Of a stretch of 34,021 nt of DNA, positions 21,951 to 30,675 are shown in pieces. How positions within the stretch are numbered: position 1 is the first letter of the stretch; the number at the start of each line of letters is the position of its first letter. The translations under genes and the position numbers were made by a program. Origin of the DNA: Acidimicrobiia bacterium (GTDB taxonomy: Bacteria; Actinomycetota; Acidimicrobiia; Spongiisociales; ZC4RG35); the NCBI GenBank assembly GCA_025937235.1, contig JAICRU010000028.1:1-34021 (forward strand). The letters are read 5' to 3'. The notes beneath the pieces were generated by a model. That model made no database searches. It was given only the letters and a program-made list of their open reading frames with translations, and was not told where the DNA came from.

Positions 21951-21956
21951 AGGCTA
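21951..21956 (-). promoter_or_regulatory. -10 box (TAGCCT on minus strand) for M20 amidohydrolase gene
   Basis: Read on the minus strand, TAGCCT ends nine bases before the ATG at 21941. It falls in the 27-base gap from the glnE stop, so the amidohydrolase gene can be transcribed on its own. The same hexamer and spacing recur before greA. Confidence 0.4.
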
Positions 21957-21968
21957 ACCCTGTCGCGA

Positions 21969-24734
21969 TCACTCATAGAAGCGGGCTCGGAATACCTGTC
22001 GAGCACGTCGAGTGACCCGGCGGTACTCCTCCCGAAGCTCGGACGCACGATCGAACCCGAGTGAGGCGCCGAGGCTGCGCAGCTCCTCGGGGCCGGTGGG
22101 TAGTGAGTCGACCGCGCGACCCATCTGGAGATGGAGACGAAGACGGACCCGGGTGCAGAACAGATAAGACTCGCTCAACGCACCGTGCTCCTGCGGCTGC
22201 AGCACCCCCTCCGTCGCAAGCGTCTCCAGCGCCTCCAGGGTTCCCGGGATACGAAGCCGGTATGTCTGCCCACCATGACGTAGCTGGAGGAGTTGGGTGA
22301 GGAACTCGATGTCGCTGATGCTCCCCGGTCCCAATTTGAGGTGGTAGTCGGGATCCTCGCCCGCTGGGATCCGTTCCTTCTCGACCCTGGCCTTGATCTC
22401 ACGGATGGAGCGCTGGTAGTCGGCCGGGAGCTGGGGTCGCCACACGAACCGATCGACCATCTCCGACCATGCGGTCCCGACGTCGGCATCCCCGGCCACG
22501 ACCCTTGCCTTCACCAGGGCCAGCATCTCCCATGGCTCGGCCCACTCCTCGTAATACCGGCGGAAGCTCTCCAACGTCCTGGCCATCGGCCCCTTCCGAC
22601 CCTCCGGCCTGAGCTCGGCGTCCAAGGCATAGGCTTCGCCGTGTCGGCTCGGCTCGGACAGCACCCTGGCCATGTCGGTGGGGATGCGCAGCGCCCAATC
22701 CCGACGTGTCTCGTCGTCGAAGACGTACATGACGTCGAGATCCGACCCGTAGGAAAGCTCCCCACCTCCCCATTTCCCCATCGCCACCACCGAGAACCCG
22801 GAAGGGTCGCCGTCGGTGGCCACGAGCAGGGCGCCCGCCACGGCGGCATCGGCGCTGTCCGTCAGCGAGCGAAGGGTGGTGATGGTGTCTGCCTGGTCGA
22901 GGATGTCCCTGGCTGCGATCCGCAGCTTCCTCCGTCGGGCCATGCGGCGGATGGTGCCGATCCTGGCGTCGAGATCGGGCCGTGACTCGAGGAGGCCGAC
23001 GAGACGCCTCGTCTCCTCCGGCGCACTGCGAATCTCGCCGAGCAGCCGCTCATCGGCCAGACGTGGCACGAACTCGGGGATGCGGTCGATGAGGTCGCCG
23101 ATCAGCCGGCTGGTCCCGAGCAGACGACAGAGACGCTCTCCCGCCAGGGGATTGACCTGGAGCAGGGTCACCAGGGCGGCGTGGTCAGGGGTGTTGGCGA
23201 GGACGATCCGGAGCTGAGCCAGTCCCAGGTCCGGATTGGGGGACAACGAGAGCCAGTCGAGCATGAGAGGCAAGACCTGATGCATGGCCCGGGAGCGACG
23301 GCTGAGCCCGGAGGTCAGCTCCTCCAGGGCCCGACGGGCGGCCGTGACGTCGCGGAACCCGAGCGCCTCCAGCCGCAGACCGGCCTCCCGGATGCCGAGC
23401 CTGGCACTGGGCGAGCCCACCAGCGCATCCAGGATCGGCCGAAAGTAGAGGCGCTCGTGCACATCCCGGACCACAGATCGAACCTCGCTCAGCTTTTCCT
23501 CCAGTTGACGGGCAGGGTCCTCAGTCATCCCCAGCGAGCGACCTAGCTGAGCCCTTCGCTCCTGATCGGCGGGTAGGTCTTGGGTCTGCCGGAGATCCCA
23601 CAGCTGGATCCGGTGCTCGAGATCGCGCAGGAACCGATAGGCGTCATCGAGGCGATTGCGATCCTCCTCTGCCACGAGCCCGAAATCCGTGAGGGCTTGG
23701 AGAGCGTCGAGTGTGGCCCGCGCCCGTAGGTCCGGCTCCAGCCGGCCGTGGACCAACTGGAGAAGTTGCACCGAGAACTCGATGTCACGAATGCCACCCC
23801 GGGATCTCTTGATGTCCGAAGGCCGCGCCCCATCCTCGGCTCTCTCCTTCAGCCTCCGAATGCTGCGTAGTGAATCGACATCGAGGCCCTTTTCCCAGAT
23901 GACCTGCTCCACCATCGTCGTGAACCGCTCGCCGAGCCCGACATGGCCTGCGGCGGGTCTGGCCTTGAGCAAGGCCTGAAGCTCCCATGGCTCACCCCAT
24001 CTGGCGTAGTACTGGGCGTAGGAGGCAAGGCTCCGGGAGAGAGGGCCGATCGATCCCTCCGGACGCAGATCGGCGTCGACTACAAGCCCGTAGCCATCGC
24101 CGGCCCGGGCGGAGAGCCGCGTCACGAACGCCGTGGCCAGGGCCAGGGCGGCGCTTCGGCTGGCCGTCTCCTCCTCGCCGCCCGCGTCGTGGACCAGCAC
24201 CAGATCGAGATCGGAGGAGTAATTCAGCTCTCGCGCCCCCCATTTCCCCATGGCGATGACGGCAAAGGGCAGGGCGCTCACGAGTCGGTGGCGAGCCGAC
24301 ACGGCGACTCGCGACTGTGCCAGCACGTCGGCAGCCAGAAGATCGATGGCGTCCGAGAACCGGGCCGTAGCCTCCCTGAGGTCGAGGACCCCGGCAAGGT
24401 CGTCGGCGGCGATCGGTGTCAGGGCGGCGCGGGCGAGGAATGGCACCGATTCATCCGGGGCAGCGCCGTGCAGGAGACCAGGGTGTCGCGCCACCGCCTG
24501 GCTCAGGGCACGAGATGCCCCGGCGAGAGCACAGGCCCGCCGAATCGAGGTCGCGTCCCCAACGATCCCAGGATCGGCCTCGAGCATCGGGATCAGCCGG
24601 GCGAATGCGCCCACCGGGTCGGCGCCGCTCGACACGAGCTCGGCCACTGCAACGGCCGTTGGCTCGTCGGGCACGAGCTCTGCGAGGCGCACTGCGTCCG
24701 CGGGTGGCGGAGGAGAGATTCGTCGCTCGGTCAC
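21969..24734 (-). CDS. glnE: Bifunctional glutamine synthetase adenylyltransferase/deadenylylase
   Basis: A 921-residue GlnE with both nucleotidyltransferase domains. The N-terminal deadenylylase domain has 'GKWGARELNYSSDLDLVLV' (about 163-181); the C-terminal adenylyltransferase domain has 'GKWGGGELSYGSDLDVMYVF' (about 652-672). Both keep the G-E-L-S/N-Y-x-S-D-L-D motif for Mg2+ and ATP. 'RGGIRDIEFSVQLLQLVHG' and 'PGSISDIEFLTQLLQLRHG' are the helical-domain signatures that follow each. It adds AMP to, or removes it from, glutamine synthetase, adjusting ammonium assimilation. GTG start with a leaderless -10. The glutamine synthetase gene, often nearby in actinobacteria, is not in the window. 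Confidence 0.95.
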   Translation of the reverse strand: MTERRISPPPPADAVRLAELVPDEPTAVAVAELVSSGADPVGAFARLIPMLEADPGIVGDATSIRRACALAGASRALSQAVARHPGLLHGAAPDESVPFLARAALTPIAADDLAGVLDLREATARFSDAIDLLAADVLAQSRVAVSARHRLVSALPFAVIAMGKWGARELNYSSDLDLVLVHDAGGEEETASRSAALALATAFVTRLSARAGDGYGLVVDADLRPEGSIGPLSRSLASYAQYYARWGEPWELQALLKARPAAGHVGLGERFTTMVEQVIWEKGLDVDSLRSIRRLKERAEDGARPSDIKRSRGGIRDIEFSVQLLQLVHGRLEPDLRARATLDALQALTDFGLVAEEDRNRLDDAYRFLRDLEHRIQLWDLRQTQDLPADQERRAQLGRSLGMTEDPARQLEEKLSEVRSVVRDVHERLYFRPILDALVGSPSARLGIREAGLRLEALGFRDVTAARRALEELTSGLSRRSRAMHQVLPLMLDWLSLSPNPDLGLAQLRIVLANTPDHAALVTLLQVNPLAGERLCRLLGTSRLIGDLIDRIPEFVPRLADERLLGEIRSAPEETRRLVGLLESRPDLDARIGTIRRMARRRKLRIAARDILDQADTITTLRSLTDSADAAVAGALLVATDGDPSGFSVVAMGKWGGGELSYGSDLDVMYVFDDETRRDWALRIPTDMARVLSEPSRHGEAYALDAELRPEGRKGPMARTLESFRRYYEEWAEPWEMLALVKARVVAGDADVGTAWSEMVDRFVWRPQLPADYQRSIREIKARVEKERIPAGEDPDYHLKLGPGSISDIEFLTQLLQLRHGGQTYRLRIPGTLEALETLATEGVLQPQEHGALSESYLFCTRVRLRLHLQMGRAVDSLPTGPEELRSLGASLGFDRASELREEYRRVTRRARQVFRARFYE

Positions 24735-24741
24735 GTCCGAC

Positions 24742-24763
24742 AGGGTATGACGGGGCGTATCGT
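24742..24763. promoter_or_regulatory. Divergent -10 boxes for glnE and nadE
   Basis: Minus-strand TACCCT (24747-24742) ends seven bases before the glnE GTG at 24734. Plus-strand TATCGT (24758-24763) ends six bases before the nadE GTG at 24770. The two start codons are only 35 bases apart, so the upstream elements of each promoter overlap the other gene's -10 or coding start; strong mutual interference is expected. Confidence 0.55.
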
Positions 24764-24769
24764 GGCGGT

Positions 24770-26428
24770 GTGCCAGTACGTGTCGCCGGGGCCCAGCTGA
24801 ATCTCCGCGTCGGCGACATCGCGGGCAACGAGGAGCGGATCGCCGAGGCCATGGCCTGGGCGGAGGCAGAGAAGGCCGACGTATTGCTCCTGCCCGAGCT
24901 CGCGATCAACGGCTATCCCCCCGAAGACCTGGTGTTGCGTCCGGATTTCGTCCGGGCCGGGCTCGATGCGCTGGGGCGGCTTGCCGCAAGTTCCGGTTCC
25001 ACCACGGTCGTCGTCGGATTCGTGGACCGATCGGACCGGCCGGCACGTGGGGCAGCGGACGCGGAGGGCCGGCGTGTTGCAAATGCCGCCGCCGTCCTCC
25101 ACGACGGTGCTGTCGCGGGCGTCTATCACAAGGTCCTGCTGCCCAACTATGGCGTTTTCGACGAGGATCGCTACTTCGCCATCGGACAGGATCCGGCCCG
25201 AGTCTGGGACCTGGGACCGCTCAAGGCCGGCGTGTCCATCTGTGAGGACATCTGGCTTCCGGACGGTCCGCCGAAGGAGCAGGCGGATGCGGGGGCGCAG
25301 GTGCTCCTGAACATCAATGCGTCGCCATTTCACAAAGGCAAGGCGCGTGAGCGCGAGGCGATGATCGTGGGACGGGCACGGGCATCTGAGGTGCCTGTTG
25401 TCTATCTCAACCTGGTCGGGGGCCAGGACGAGCTGGTGTTCGATGGGTGCTCGCTCGCCGTCGCAGCTGACGGCACCATCGTCCACCGCTCGCCCCAGTT
25501 CGAGGAGCACACCTTCCTGGTCGACCTTCCCCTGCGGGGGGAGACGGCGACTCCCGGATCGGTCAGCGAGCATCTCGGGGCCGAGGAGGAGGTCTATCGA
25601 GCCCTGCAGACCGGCCTGGGCGACTACGTGCGAAAAAACGGCTTCCGGCAGGTGGTGATAGGTCTGTCGGGTGGCATCGACTCGGCCCTCACCGCGGTGA
25701 TCGCCGCGGACACGCTCGGCTCGGAGGCAGTGTGGGGCGTCGCCATGCCTTCCCGTTTCTCCTCACAGCACTCGATCGACGACGCCAGGGCCCTCGCCGA
25801 GAGCCTGGGGATCAGATTCGACCTCCTCCCCATCGACGGGGTGTACTCGGCGTTCCTCGAGACGCTGGCCCCGGTCTTCGCCGGGACTGATTTCGGCACC
25901 GCCGAGGAGAACCTCCAGGCGCGGGCGAGAGGGGCGATGCTGATGGCGATCTCCAACAAGCACGGACCGATGGTCATCGCCACCGGCAACAAGTCGGAGA
26001 TGGCGGCGGGATACGCCACCCTCTATGGCGACATGGTCGGCGGCTACTCGGTGTTGAAAGACGTGTTCAAGACCCTTGTGTACGACCTGGCGAGATGGCG
26101 CAACAAGGACGGTGACGTGATCCCGCAGAGCACCATGGACAAGCCGCCGTCGGCCGAGCTGCGGCCAAACCAGAAGGACTCGGACAGCTTGCCTCCTTAC
26201 GAGGTCCTCGACGAGATACTCAGCCTCTACGTCGAGTCGGACGTAGGGGTCGCCGAGATAGTCGAGCGAGGGTTCGACGCCCAGACGGTGAGGCAGGTAG
26301 CCGGGATGGTCGATCGCAACGAGTACAAGCGTCGTCAGGCAGCTCCCGGGGTCAAGATCACGGTCAAGGCCTTCGGAAAGGACCGCCGCCTTCCCATCAC
26401 CAACTGGCACACGCCCCGATCGGGATGA
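24770..26428 (+). CDS. nadE: Glutamine-dependent NAD+ synthetase
   Basis: A 552-residue two-domain NadE. The N-terminal nitrilase-type glutaminase has the Glu43-Lys121-Cys158 triad in 'LLPELAINGYPPEDL', 'YHKVLLPNYGVFDE' and 'GVSICEDIW'. The C-terminal ATP-pyrophosphatase domain begins near 275 and has the P-loop GLSGGIDSA (298-306), 'IATGNKSEMAAGYATLYGDMVGGYSVLKDVFKT' and 'STMDKPPSAELRPNQKDSDSLPPYEVLDEIL'. It makes NAD+ from deamido-NAD+, ATP and ammonia delivered from glutamine. The GTG at 24770 gives the standard N-terminus (VRVAGAQLNLRVGDI) and sits six bases after a -10; longer in-frame starts would run far into glnE. Confidence 0.96.
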   Translation: MPVRVAGAQLNLRVGDIAGNEERIAEAMAWAEAEKADVLLLPELAINGYPPEDLVLRPDFVRAGLDALGRLAASSGSTTVVVGFVDRSDRPARGAADAEGRRVANAAAVLHDGAVAGVYHKVLLPNYGVFDEDRYFAIGQDPARVWDLGPLKAGVSICEDIWLPDGPPKEQADAGAQVLLNINASPFHKGKAREREAMIVGRARASEVPVVYLNLVGGQDELVFDGCSLAVAADGTIVHRSPQFEEHTFLVDLPLRGETATPGSVSEHLGAEEEVYRALQTGLGDYVRKNGFRQVVIGLSGGIDSALTAVIAADTLGSEAVWGVAMPSRFSSQHSIDDARALAESLGIRFDLLPIDGVYSAFLETLAPVFAGTDFGTAEENLQARARGAMLMAISNKHGPMVIATGNKSEMAAGYATLYGDMVGGYSVLKDVFKTLVYDLARWRNKDGDVIPQSTMDKPPSAELRPNQKDSDSLPPYEVLDEILSLYVESDVGVAEIVERGFDAQTVRQVAGMVDRNEYKRRQAAPGVKITVKAFGKDRRLPITNWHTPRSG

Positions 26429-26438
26429 GGTTGGCGTC

Positions 26439-27245
26439 ATGACCTCCCGAGTGCTGATCAACGGCGTCGAATCCACCGGGTTCGTCCCAGTGAGCGACTC
26501 CTCCGTCCTCCGCGGTGACGGGTGCTTCGAGGTGATCAAGGCCTACTCCGGGCGGCCTTTCGCCCTCGACGCCCATCTCGACCGTCTCGAGCGAAGTGCC
26601 AAGGCTCTGGATATCGCCATCCCGGGCCGTGAGGAGCTGAGCACCTGGGTCGAGGATGTCGCGGCGGGATGCCCCGAATGCGTGGTGAGGGTGGTGGTGA
26701 CCAGGGGCTCTGCAGTGCCCGGCGTGAACCACGATCCACTGACCGTGGTGTTCGCCCACGAATGGATCAAGGGTGAGGTCCCGACCCGCCTCCTCCCGGT
26801 GCAAGCGCCCTGGCACACCGCCGGCGCCGACTGGGAGCTGGCCGGGGCCAAGGTGCTCTCCTATGCCCCCAACCTGTCCGCCAGCAGACGAGCAGCGGCC
26901 GAAGGCTTCGACGATGCCCTGCTCACCACTGTCGATGGGGTCATGCTCGAGGGGCCGACCTTCTCGGTGGCGTGGGTAGTGGACGGGGTCTTGGAGACAC
27001 CAGGGCTCGGGTTGGGGATCCTCGACTCCATAACACGCCGGGTGATGCTCGAGTTGGCCGCAGAGCTACGGGTAGAAGTGGTGCAGGGAAGCTGGCCACT
27101 CGATCGCCTCGACCTGGCCCAGGAGGTGCTGGCCATCTCCACGGTTCGGGAGATTCAGCCGGTCTCGGCTGTGGGCCCGAGGCTATTCATTGAGGGCTCA
27201 GTGACGGCCGACCTCGCCCGGCTGTATTACCAACGCGTCTACTGA
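26439..27245 (+). CDS. Class IV aminotransferase / aminodeoxychorismate lyase-like
   Basis: A 268-residue PLP enzyme of fold type IV. The start has 'LINGVESTGFVPVSDSSVLRGDGCFEVIKAYSGRPFALDAHLDRLERSAKAL', the usual opening. The PLP lysine is likely in 'LAGAKVLSYAPNLSASRRAAAEGFDDALL', and 'DGVMLEGPTFSVAWV' is the conserved Glu-Gly stretch that normally reads EGxxSNxF. The C-terminal 'EVLAISTVREIQPVSAV' matches the phosphate-binding turn. Aminodeoxychorismate lyase (folate branch), D-amino acid or branched-chain transaminase are all possible; no neighbour decides it. It starts 10 bases after nadE, so co-transcription is likely. The last 7 bases overlap the convergent M23 gene. Confidence 0.82.
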   Translation: MTSRVLINGVESTGFVPVSDSSVLRGDGCFEVIKAYSGRPFALDAHLDRLERSAKALDIAIPGREELSTWVEDVAAGCPECVVRVVVTRGSAVPGVNHDPLTVVFAHEWIKGEVPTRLLPVQAPWHTAGADWELAGAKVLSYAPNLSASRRAAAEGFDDALLTTVDGVMLEGPTFSVAWVVDGVLETPGLGLGILDSITRRVMLELAAELRVEVVQGSWPLDRLDLAQEVLAISTVREIQPVSAVGPRLFIEGSVTADLARLYYQRVY

Positions 27246-28654
27246 CCCGGAGGAGGGCAGGGCTGGGGGTTCTGGCCCGACATCCAGCTGACCATGCGAT
27301 GGACGGCTTCGTCCCTGGTGAGCACCCGCGCCTGGTCCAGCGGGGGGTTGCAGGCCGCGCGTGCCCCGATGTCTCGAAGCTTCGCGTCCGCCTCCTCGGC
27401 CGTCGGCAGGAACACCTCCCGCACATCCTCCGGTCCAACGTTCGAGCGAAGGGTCGCCACCAGGGCGTCGATCCGCACCCAGATCGCCAGCCGGGCGATG
27501 TCCGCCTCGGTCAAGCCATGGAGAAGGCAAGTGTCGACTGGTGGGCACATGGCGGTGCCCGTTACGGGTTGGTACTTGCCCTCCAGCCGTGGAGTCGTCT
27601 TGCCTGCGTAGTGATCGGCGACCAGGGACGCGAACTGCGGGTCGGCGGGCTGGTCGGGACAGAAGTTCAGCGCAGACCCGTCGCATCCGAGGAGGAGGCC
27701 ACGTGTCAAGAGCAGCGCCGCCGCCGGCTCGCCTGGCCGGCCGTCGTCGTCTGTGTAGGGCCAGCCCGGTTGTGGTTCGGCGAACGTCATGGCCGACTGA
27801 GCGGCGAGGAGGCTGGGCCGTGGGTCGACAGCGAGCCCTTGGGGATCGTGCAGCTCGAAGTGGAGGTGGTCGATCGTGTCCTCGGCGTTGCCCGAGTCGC
27901 CCACCCAGCCGATCACTTCGCCTCGCCTTACTGGAGCGCCAGTCACCAGATCGGTTCGCACCCCCACCCCGAGACCATCGTCGGTGCCGAACACGTCGTT
28001 GTTGAGATGTATGTAATAAGACGACCAGCCGTCGGCATGCCCGATGATGGCGTAGCAGCAATGGGGAGTCCCCTGATCTTGGACGACATTGGTGACCACA
28101 CCATCGGCCACCGCCACTACCGGAGTCAGCTTGGGGGCCGCAATGTCGTTCCCTTCGTGTTTCCGTGCACCCCCGTCACGGTCGGCGCCGAACTCTGAGC
28201 CGATGGCGCCCACCCCGGCCAGCGGCCAGGCCATGTCGTACACGAAGGGGTCACAAGCTGGAGGTGGCGGCAGGGTGGTGGTGGCGGGGACCGTGGTCGT
28301 GGTGGCGGGCGGCGCAGTGGTTGCGGGTAGAGCCGTGGTGGTCGTTGGCTCAGGCGCGGTGGTGGTCGTTTCGCCATCATCGATGGTGGTCGTGGTGGTG
28401 GGTGTCGTGGTCGTGGTTGCGGGAACCGTGGTCGTCGCCGGCGTGGTCGTGGTGGTGACCGGTGGGGCCGTCGTGGTTGTCGGAAGCGTCGTTGTCGTCT
28501 CGGGTGGCAGTGTGGTCGGCGGGAACAGCACGTCGAGAGTCACCGGGGGGCACGCCTCGGCCGCGGCCGCGGGCTCGGGTTGGGTGCTCACCAAATAGAG
28601 CCCGATGATCGATGCGGACGCGACCAATAGCGCGGCCGTCCGTCTGCCGTACAT
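27239..28654 (-). CDS. Secreted M23 (LytM) metallopeptidase with Thr-rich linker
   Basis: A 471-residue exported protein. Residues 1-33 form a signal peptide or anchor (MYGRRTAALLVASASIIGLYLV). Residues ~45-133 are a Thr/Pro-rich linker. The M23 domain follows, with zinc ligands His166 and Asp170 in 'KHEGND' and His263 and His265 in 'DHLHFELHDP'. It would cut peptidoglycan cross-bridges or activate an amidase outside the membrane. After the domain a C-terminal region (~300-471) with spaced cysteines and Pro-rich ends is not recognised. The ATG at 28654 is chosen because a -10 (TAAGGT) lies eight bases before it; the upstream in-frame start at 28711 would overlap the promoter of the divergent lipoprotein gene. 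Confidence 0.85.
   Translation of the reverse strand: MYGRRTAALLVASASIIGLYLVSTQPEPAAAAEACPPVTLDVLFPPTTLPPETTTTLPTTTTAPPVTTTTTPATTTVPATTTTTPTTTTTIDDGETTTTAPEPTTTTALPATTAPPATTTTVPATTTLPPPPACDPFVYDMAWPLAGVGAIGSEFGADRDGGARKHEGNDIAAPKLTPVVAVADGVVTNVVQDQGTPHCCYAIIGHADGWSSYYIHLNNDVFGTDDGLGVGVRTDLVTGAPVRRGEVIGWVGDSGNAEDTIDHLHFELHDPQGLAVDPRPSLLAAQSAMTFAEPQPGWPYTDDDGRPGEPAAALLLTRGLLLGCDGSALNFCPDQPADPQFASLVADHYAGKTTPRLEGKYQPVTGTAMCPPVDTCLLHGLTEADIARLAIWVRIDALVATLRSNVGPEDVREVFLPTAEEADAKLRDIGARAACNPPLDQARVLTRDEAVHRMVSWMSGQNPQPCPPPGQ
28256..28522 (-). repeat. Low-complexity DNA for Thr/Pro linker
   Basis: The plus strand is a long run of GTGGTN-like units (GTGGTGGTCGTGG and variants), encoding on the minus strand repeated TTTT, PATTT and PPATTTTVP segments of the M23 protein. 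Such linkers are common in actinobacterial wall proteins and may be O-glycosylated. Replication slippage can change its length. Confidence 0.75.
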
Positions 28655-28662
28655 CGGGCGCA

Positions 28663-28705
28663 ACCTTAACTGGCGGTTTGGAACCGCAAGCGGGCGGGGT
28701 ACGTT
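28663..28705. promoter_or_regulatory. Divergent -10 boxes for M23 peptidase and lipoprotein genes
   Basis: Minus-strand TAAGGT (28668-28663) ends eight bases before the M23 ATG at 28654. Plus-strand TACGTT (28700-28705) ends nine bases before the lipoprotein ATG at 28715. Both start codons lie within a 60-base intergenic region. Confidence 0.5.
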
Positions 28706-28714
28706 TGTCAACTC

Positions 28715-29236
28715 ATGACCTCCTCACGAGCGCTCCGTCTCTCACTGGTGCTCGCGTTGCTCCTTGCGATCAGCGCGTGCGACGATGGCGAGACCACGGA
28801 ACTCAGCACCACATCGTCCCTCATCTCCAGCGCGACCACGGTCGACGCCGAGGCGAGCACCACGACCACACCCACCGATGCATCGGCGGCCCCCACCACA
28901 TTGGTCGGCGAATCGGTGAGCGGATACGAGGTGGTGGCGCGTGTCTCGGATCCCGCAGGTGAGACGCTGTTCATCGTGATCCCGCCGGGTGCGTACACCG
29001 ACGTGGACATGGAGAACTTCACGGTCGGCCTGGTCGACGACGGGACCGTGACCTATGGCGCCGAGATATTCGACGACGCCGCCGCGGTCGACGCCTTCCG
29101 GAAGCCGGAGGCCGAGCGGACCGAGGCGGAAACCCAGCTCATCCAGGAGCATCACTTCGCCAGCGTTCAGAACGCCGGTGTCGTCGTGTTCCAGGGCCCG
29201 TTTGCCGAATCTCCCGACGTCATCATCGGTAGCTGA
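28715..29236 (+). CDS. Predicted lipoprotein
   Basis: A 173-residue protein with a clear lipoprotein signal: MTSSRALRLSLVLALLLAISAC, lipobox ISAC at 19-22. A Thr/Ser/Ala-rich linker (residues ~25-65) precedes a C-terminal domain ('YEVVARVSDPAGETLFIVIPPGAYTDVDMENFTVGLVDDGTVTYGAEIFDDAAAVDAFRKP'). The domain is strand-rich and acidic; I do not recognise it. It is divergent from the M23 gene and both products act outside the membrane, which may reflect shared control. Its TGA (29234-29236) and the convergent mgtE stop together form TGATCA. Confidence 0.82.
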   Translation: MTSSRALRLSLVLALLLAISACDDGETTELSTTSSLISSATTVDAEASTTTTPTDASAAPTTLVGESVSGYEVVARVSDPAGETLFIVIPPGAYTDVDMENFTVGLVDDGTVTYGAEIFDDAAAVDAFRKPEAERTEAETQLIQEHHFASVQNAGVVVFQGPFAESPDVIIGS

Positions 29237-30640
29237 TCACAGCAACGCCGCGGCCACTAGGAGAAAGCCCCCGAACCCGACCAGGTCGGTGATCATCGTG
29301 AGCAGGATCGACGAGGCCAACGCCGGGTCCAGCCCGAGCCGACGCAGGATGAGGGGGATTGCCGACCCGGCAAGGGTGGCGATGAAAAGGTTGGCCAGGC
29401 AGGCCAAGCCCACGACGAACGCAACCTCCGTCGGCGTCGAATTGCTCTGGAATACACCGGAGTCGACGAGGACGTAGGTGAGGCCAGAGGCGGCAACGGC
29501 GAGAAGAAGGCCGTTGAGCAAGCCAACCCCGGCCTGTCGAGCCAGTATCGAGGTCACCTGGGCTCGGGGAACGTCGTCCGAGGCCAGGGAGCGGATCATC
29601 ACTGCCAGGCTCTGGTTACCCCCGTTCCCACCCAGAGTCGCCACGATCGGCATCAGTGCGGCCAGCACCGGCTCGGTCGAGATGATGTTGGTTTGTCTCT
29701 CGATCACATAGGCGACCAACAGGGCGAGAACGAGATTGAGGACCAGCCAGGGCGCCCGCGACCGGAACGACTTGGTCACGTCGGTGTAGACCGTCTCACC
29801 GAGGCCGGCGCCCACCGCGGCGGCGAAGTCCTCGGTAGCCTCGTCCTGCACCGCCTCGAGGACCGCGTCCGTGGTGACGACACCCAGGAGGACGCCTTCC
29901 TCGTCCACCACCGGGATGCCGAAGAGGCGATAACGCTGGGCCAGCTCGGCAACCTCCTCCCGGTCGCTCATGGCTTCGACAGATACCGGCTCGGGCACCA
30001 TGACTTCATCGAGGCTGGCCCCCGGCCGGGCGAAGACCAAGTCGCGGAAGTAGATGACCCCGGCGAGGCGGGATTCGTCGTCGACGACGTAGACGTACGA
30101 CAGGTCTTCGTATTCGTCGTGGAGCTGGCGGATCCGCTCGATGGCCTCACCCGCCGTGAGCCCGATCGGCAGCGCGGCGATCTCCGTCGTCATGAGACCA
30201 CCAGCCGTGTCCGACGGGTACTCGAGGAGACGTCGGATCTCCAGTTCCGACTCATCGTCGAGCATCGCCAGGACACTCTCGGTGACGTCGTCGTCGAGCT
30301 CGAAGAGGAGGTCGGCAGCCGCCTCGCCGGTCATCTCCCTCACCGCTGCCGTCAGGTCCTCGAGGGGGACGTCTTCGACCAGCTCGGCGGCGAGCTCAGG
30401 GGAGATTTGCTCCAGGATGTCGGCGACATCCCCCGGTTCCAGCTCGGCGAGCAGGCCGGCGGCGTCCTCCTCGGTCAGCTGCTCGAGTACGTCGGCTGCG
30501 TCGCCTGGAGCAGCTTCGGCGAGCGCCTCCCACTCCTCGCCGTGGTTTTCCAGGTAGTCGGCGACTTCCTCGTGGTCACGGCGCGCGGCAGCAAGCAGGT
30601 CTCTGGCGAGTTGGCGCGGTCTTCTGAGTCGGAGTCTCAC
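29237..30640 (-). CDS. mgtE: MgtE magnesium transporter
   Basis: A 467-residue MgtE. An acidic helical N domain (1-~130, with repeats such as 'LLAELEPGDVADILEQISPELAAELVEDV') is followed by two CBS domains ('DTAGGLMTTEIAALPIGLTAGEAIERI...' and 'DEVMVPEPVSVEAMSDREEVAELAQRYRLFGIPVVDEEG'), then about five membrane helices from ~290. The pore signature 'GGNGGNQSLAVMIRSL' and the last-helix Asp in 'TMITDLVGFGGFL' are present. It is a Mg2+ channel in the inner membrane gated by Mg2+ binding to the cytoplasmic part. GTG start at 30640, 35 bases downstream of greA on the same strand; no M-box or other riboswitch is visible in that gap. Confidence 0.94.
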   Translation of the reverse strand: MRLRLRRPRQLARDLLAAARRDHEEVADYLENHGEEWEALAEAAPGDAADVLEQLTEEDAAGLLAELEPGDVADILEQISPELAAELVEDVPLEDLTAAVREMTGEAAADLLFELDDDVTESVLAMLDDESELEIRRLLEYPSDTAGGLMTTEIAALPIGLTAGEAIERIRQLHDEYEDLSYVYVVDDESRLAGVIYFRDLVFARPGASLDEVMVPEPVSVEAMSDREEVAELAQRYRLFGIPVVDEEGVLLGVVTTDAVLEAVQDEATEDFAAAVGAGLGETVYTDVTKSFRSRAPWLVLNLVLALLVAYVIERQTNIISTEPVLAALMPIVATLGGNGGNQSLAVMIRSLASDDVPRAQVTSILARQAGVGLLNGLLLAVAASGLTYVLVDSGVFQSNSTPTEVAFVVGLACLANLFIATLAGSAIPLILRRLGLDPALASSILLTMITDLVGFGGFLLVAAALL

Positions 30641-30675
30641 CGGAACCCCTGGAACGGCGAACCGGCAGAGAGTAA

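Noticed and set aside
24416-24769. 118-codon N-terminal extension of NAD synthetase
   Set aside because: It would lie opposite the glnE start, is Arg/Pro-rich nonsense in composition, and the standard NadE N-terminus begins at the GTG 24770 just after a -10 box.
27299-28198. Plus-strand frames opposite the M23 peptidase gene
   Set aside because: They are antisense to the signal-linker-peptidase protein, and the Val-rich translation of the linker region is simply the complement of its Thr codons.
28256-28522. GTGGT repeats as a CRISPR or minisatellite
   Set aside because: The units are irregular, have no spacers, and are fully explained by Thr/Pro codons of the linker.
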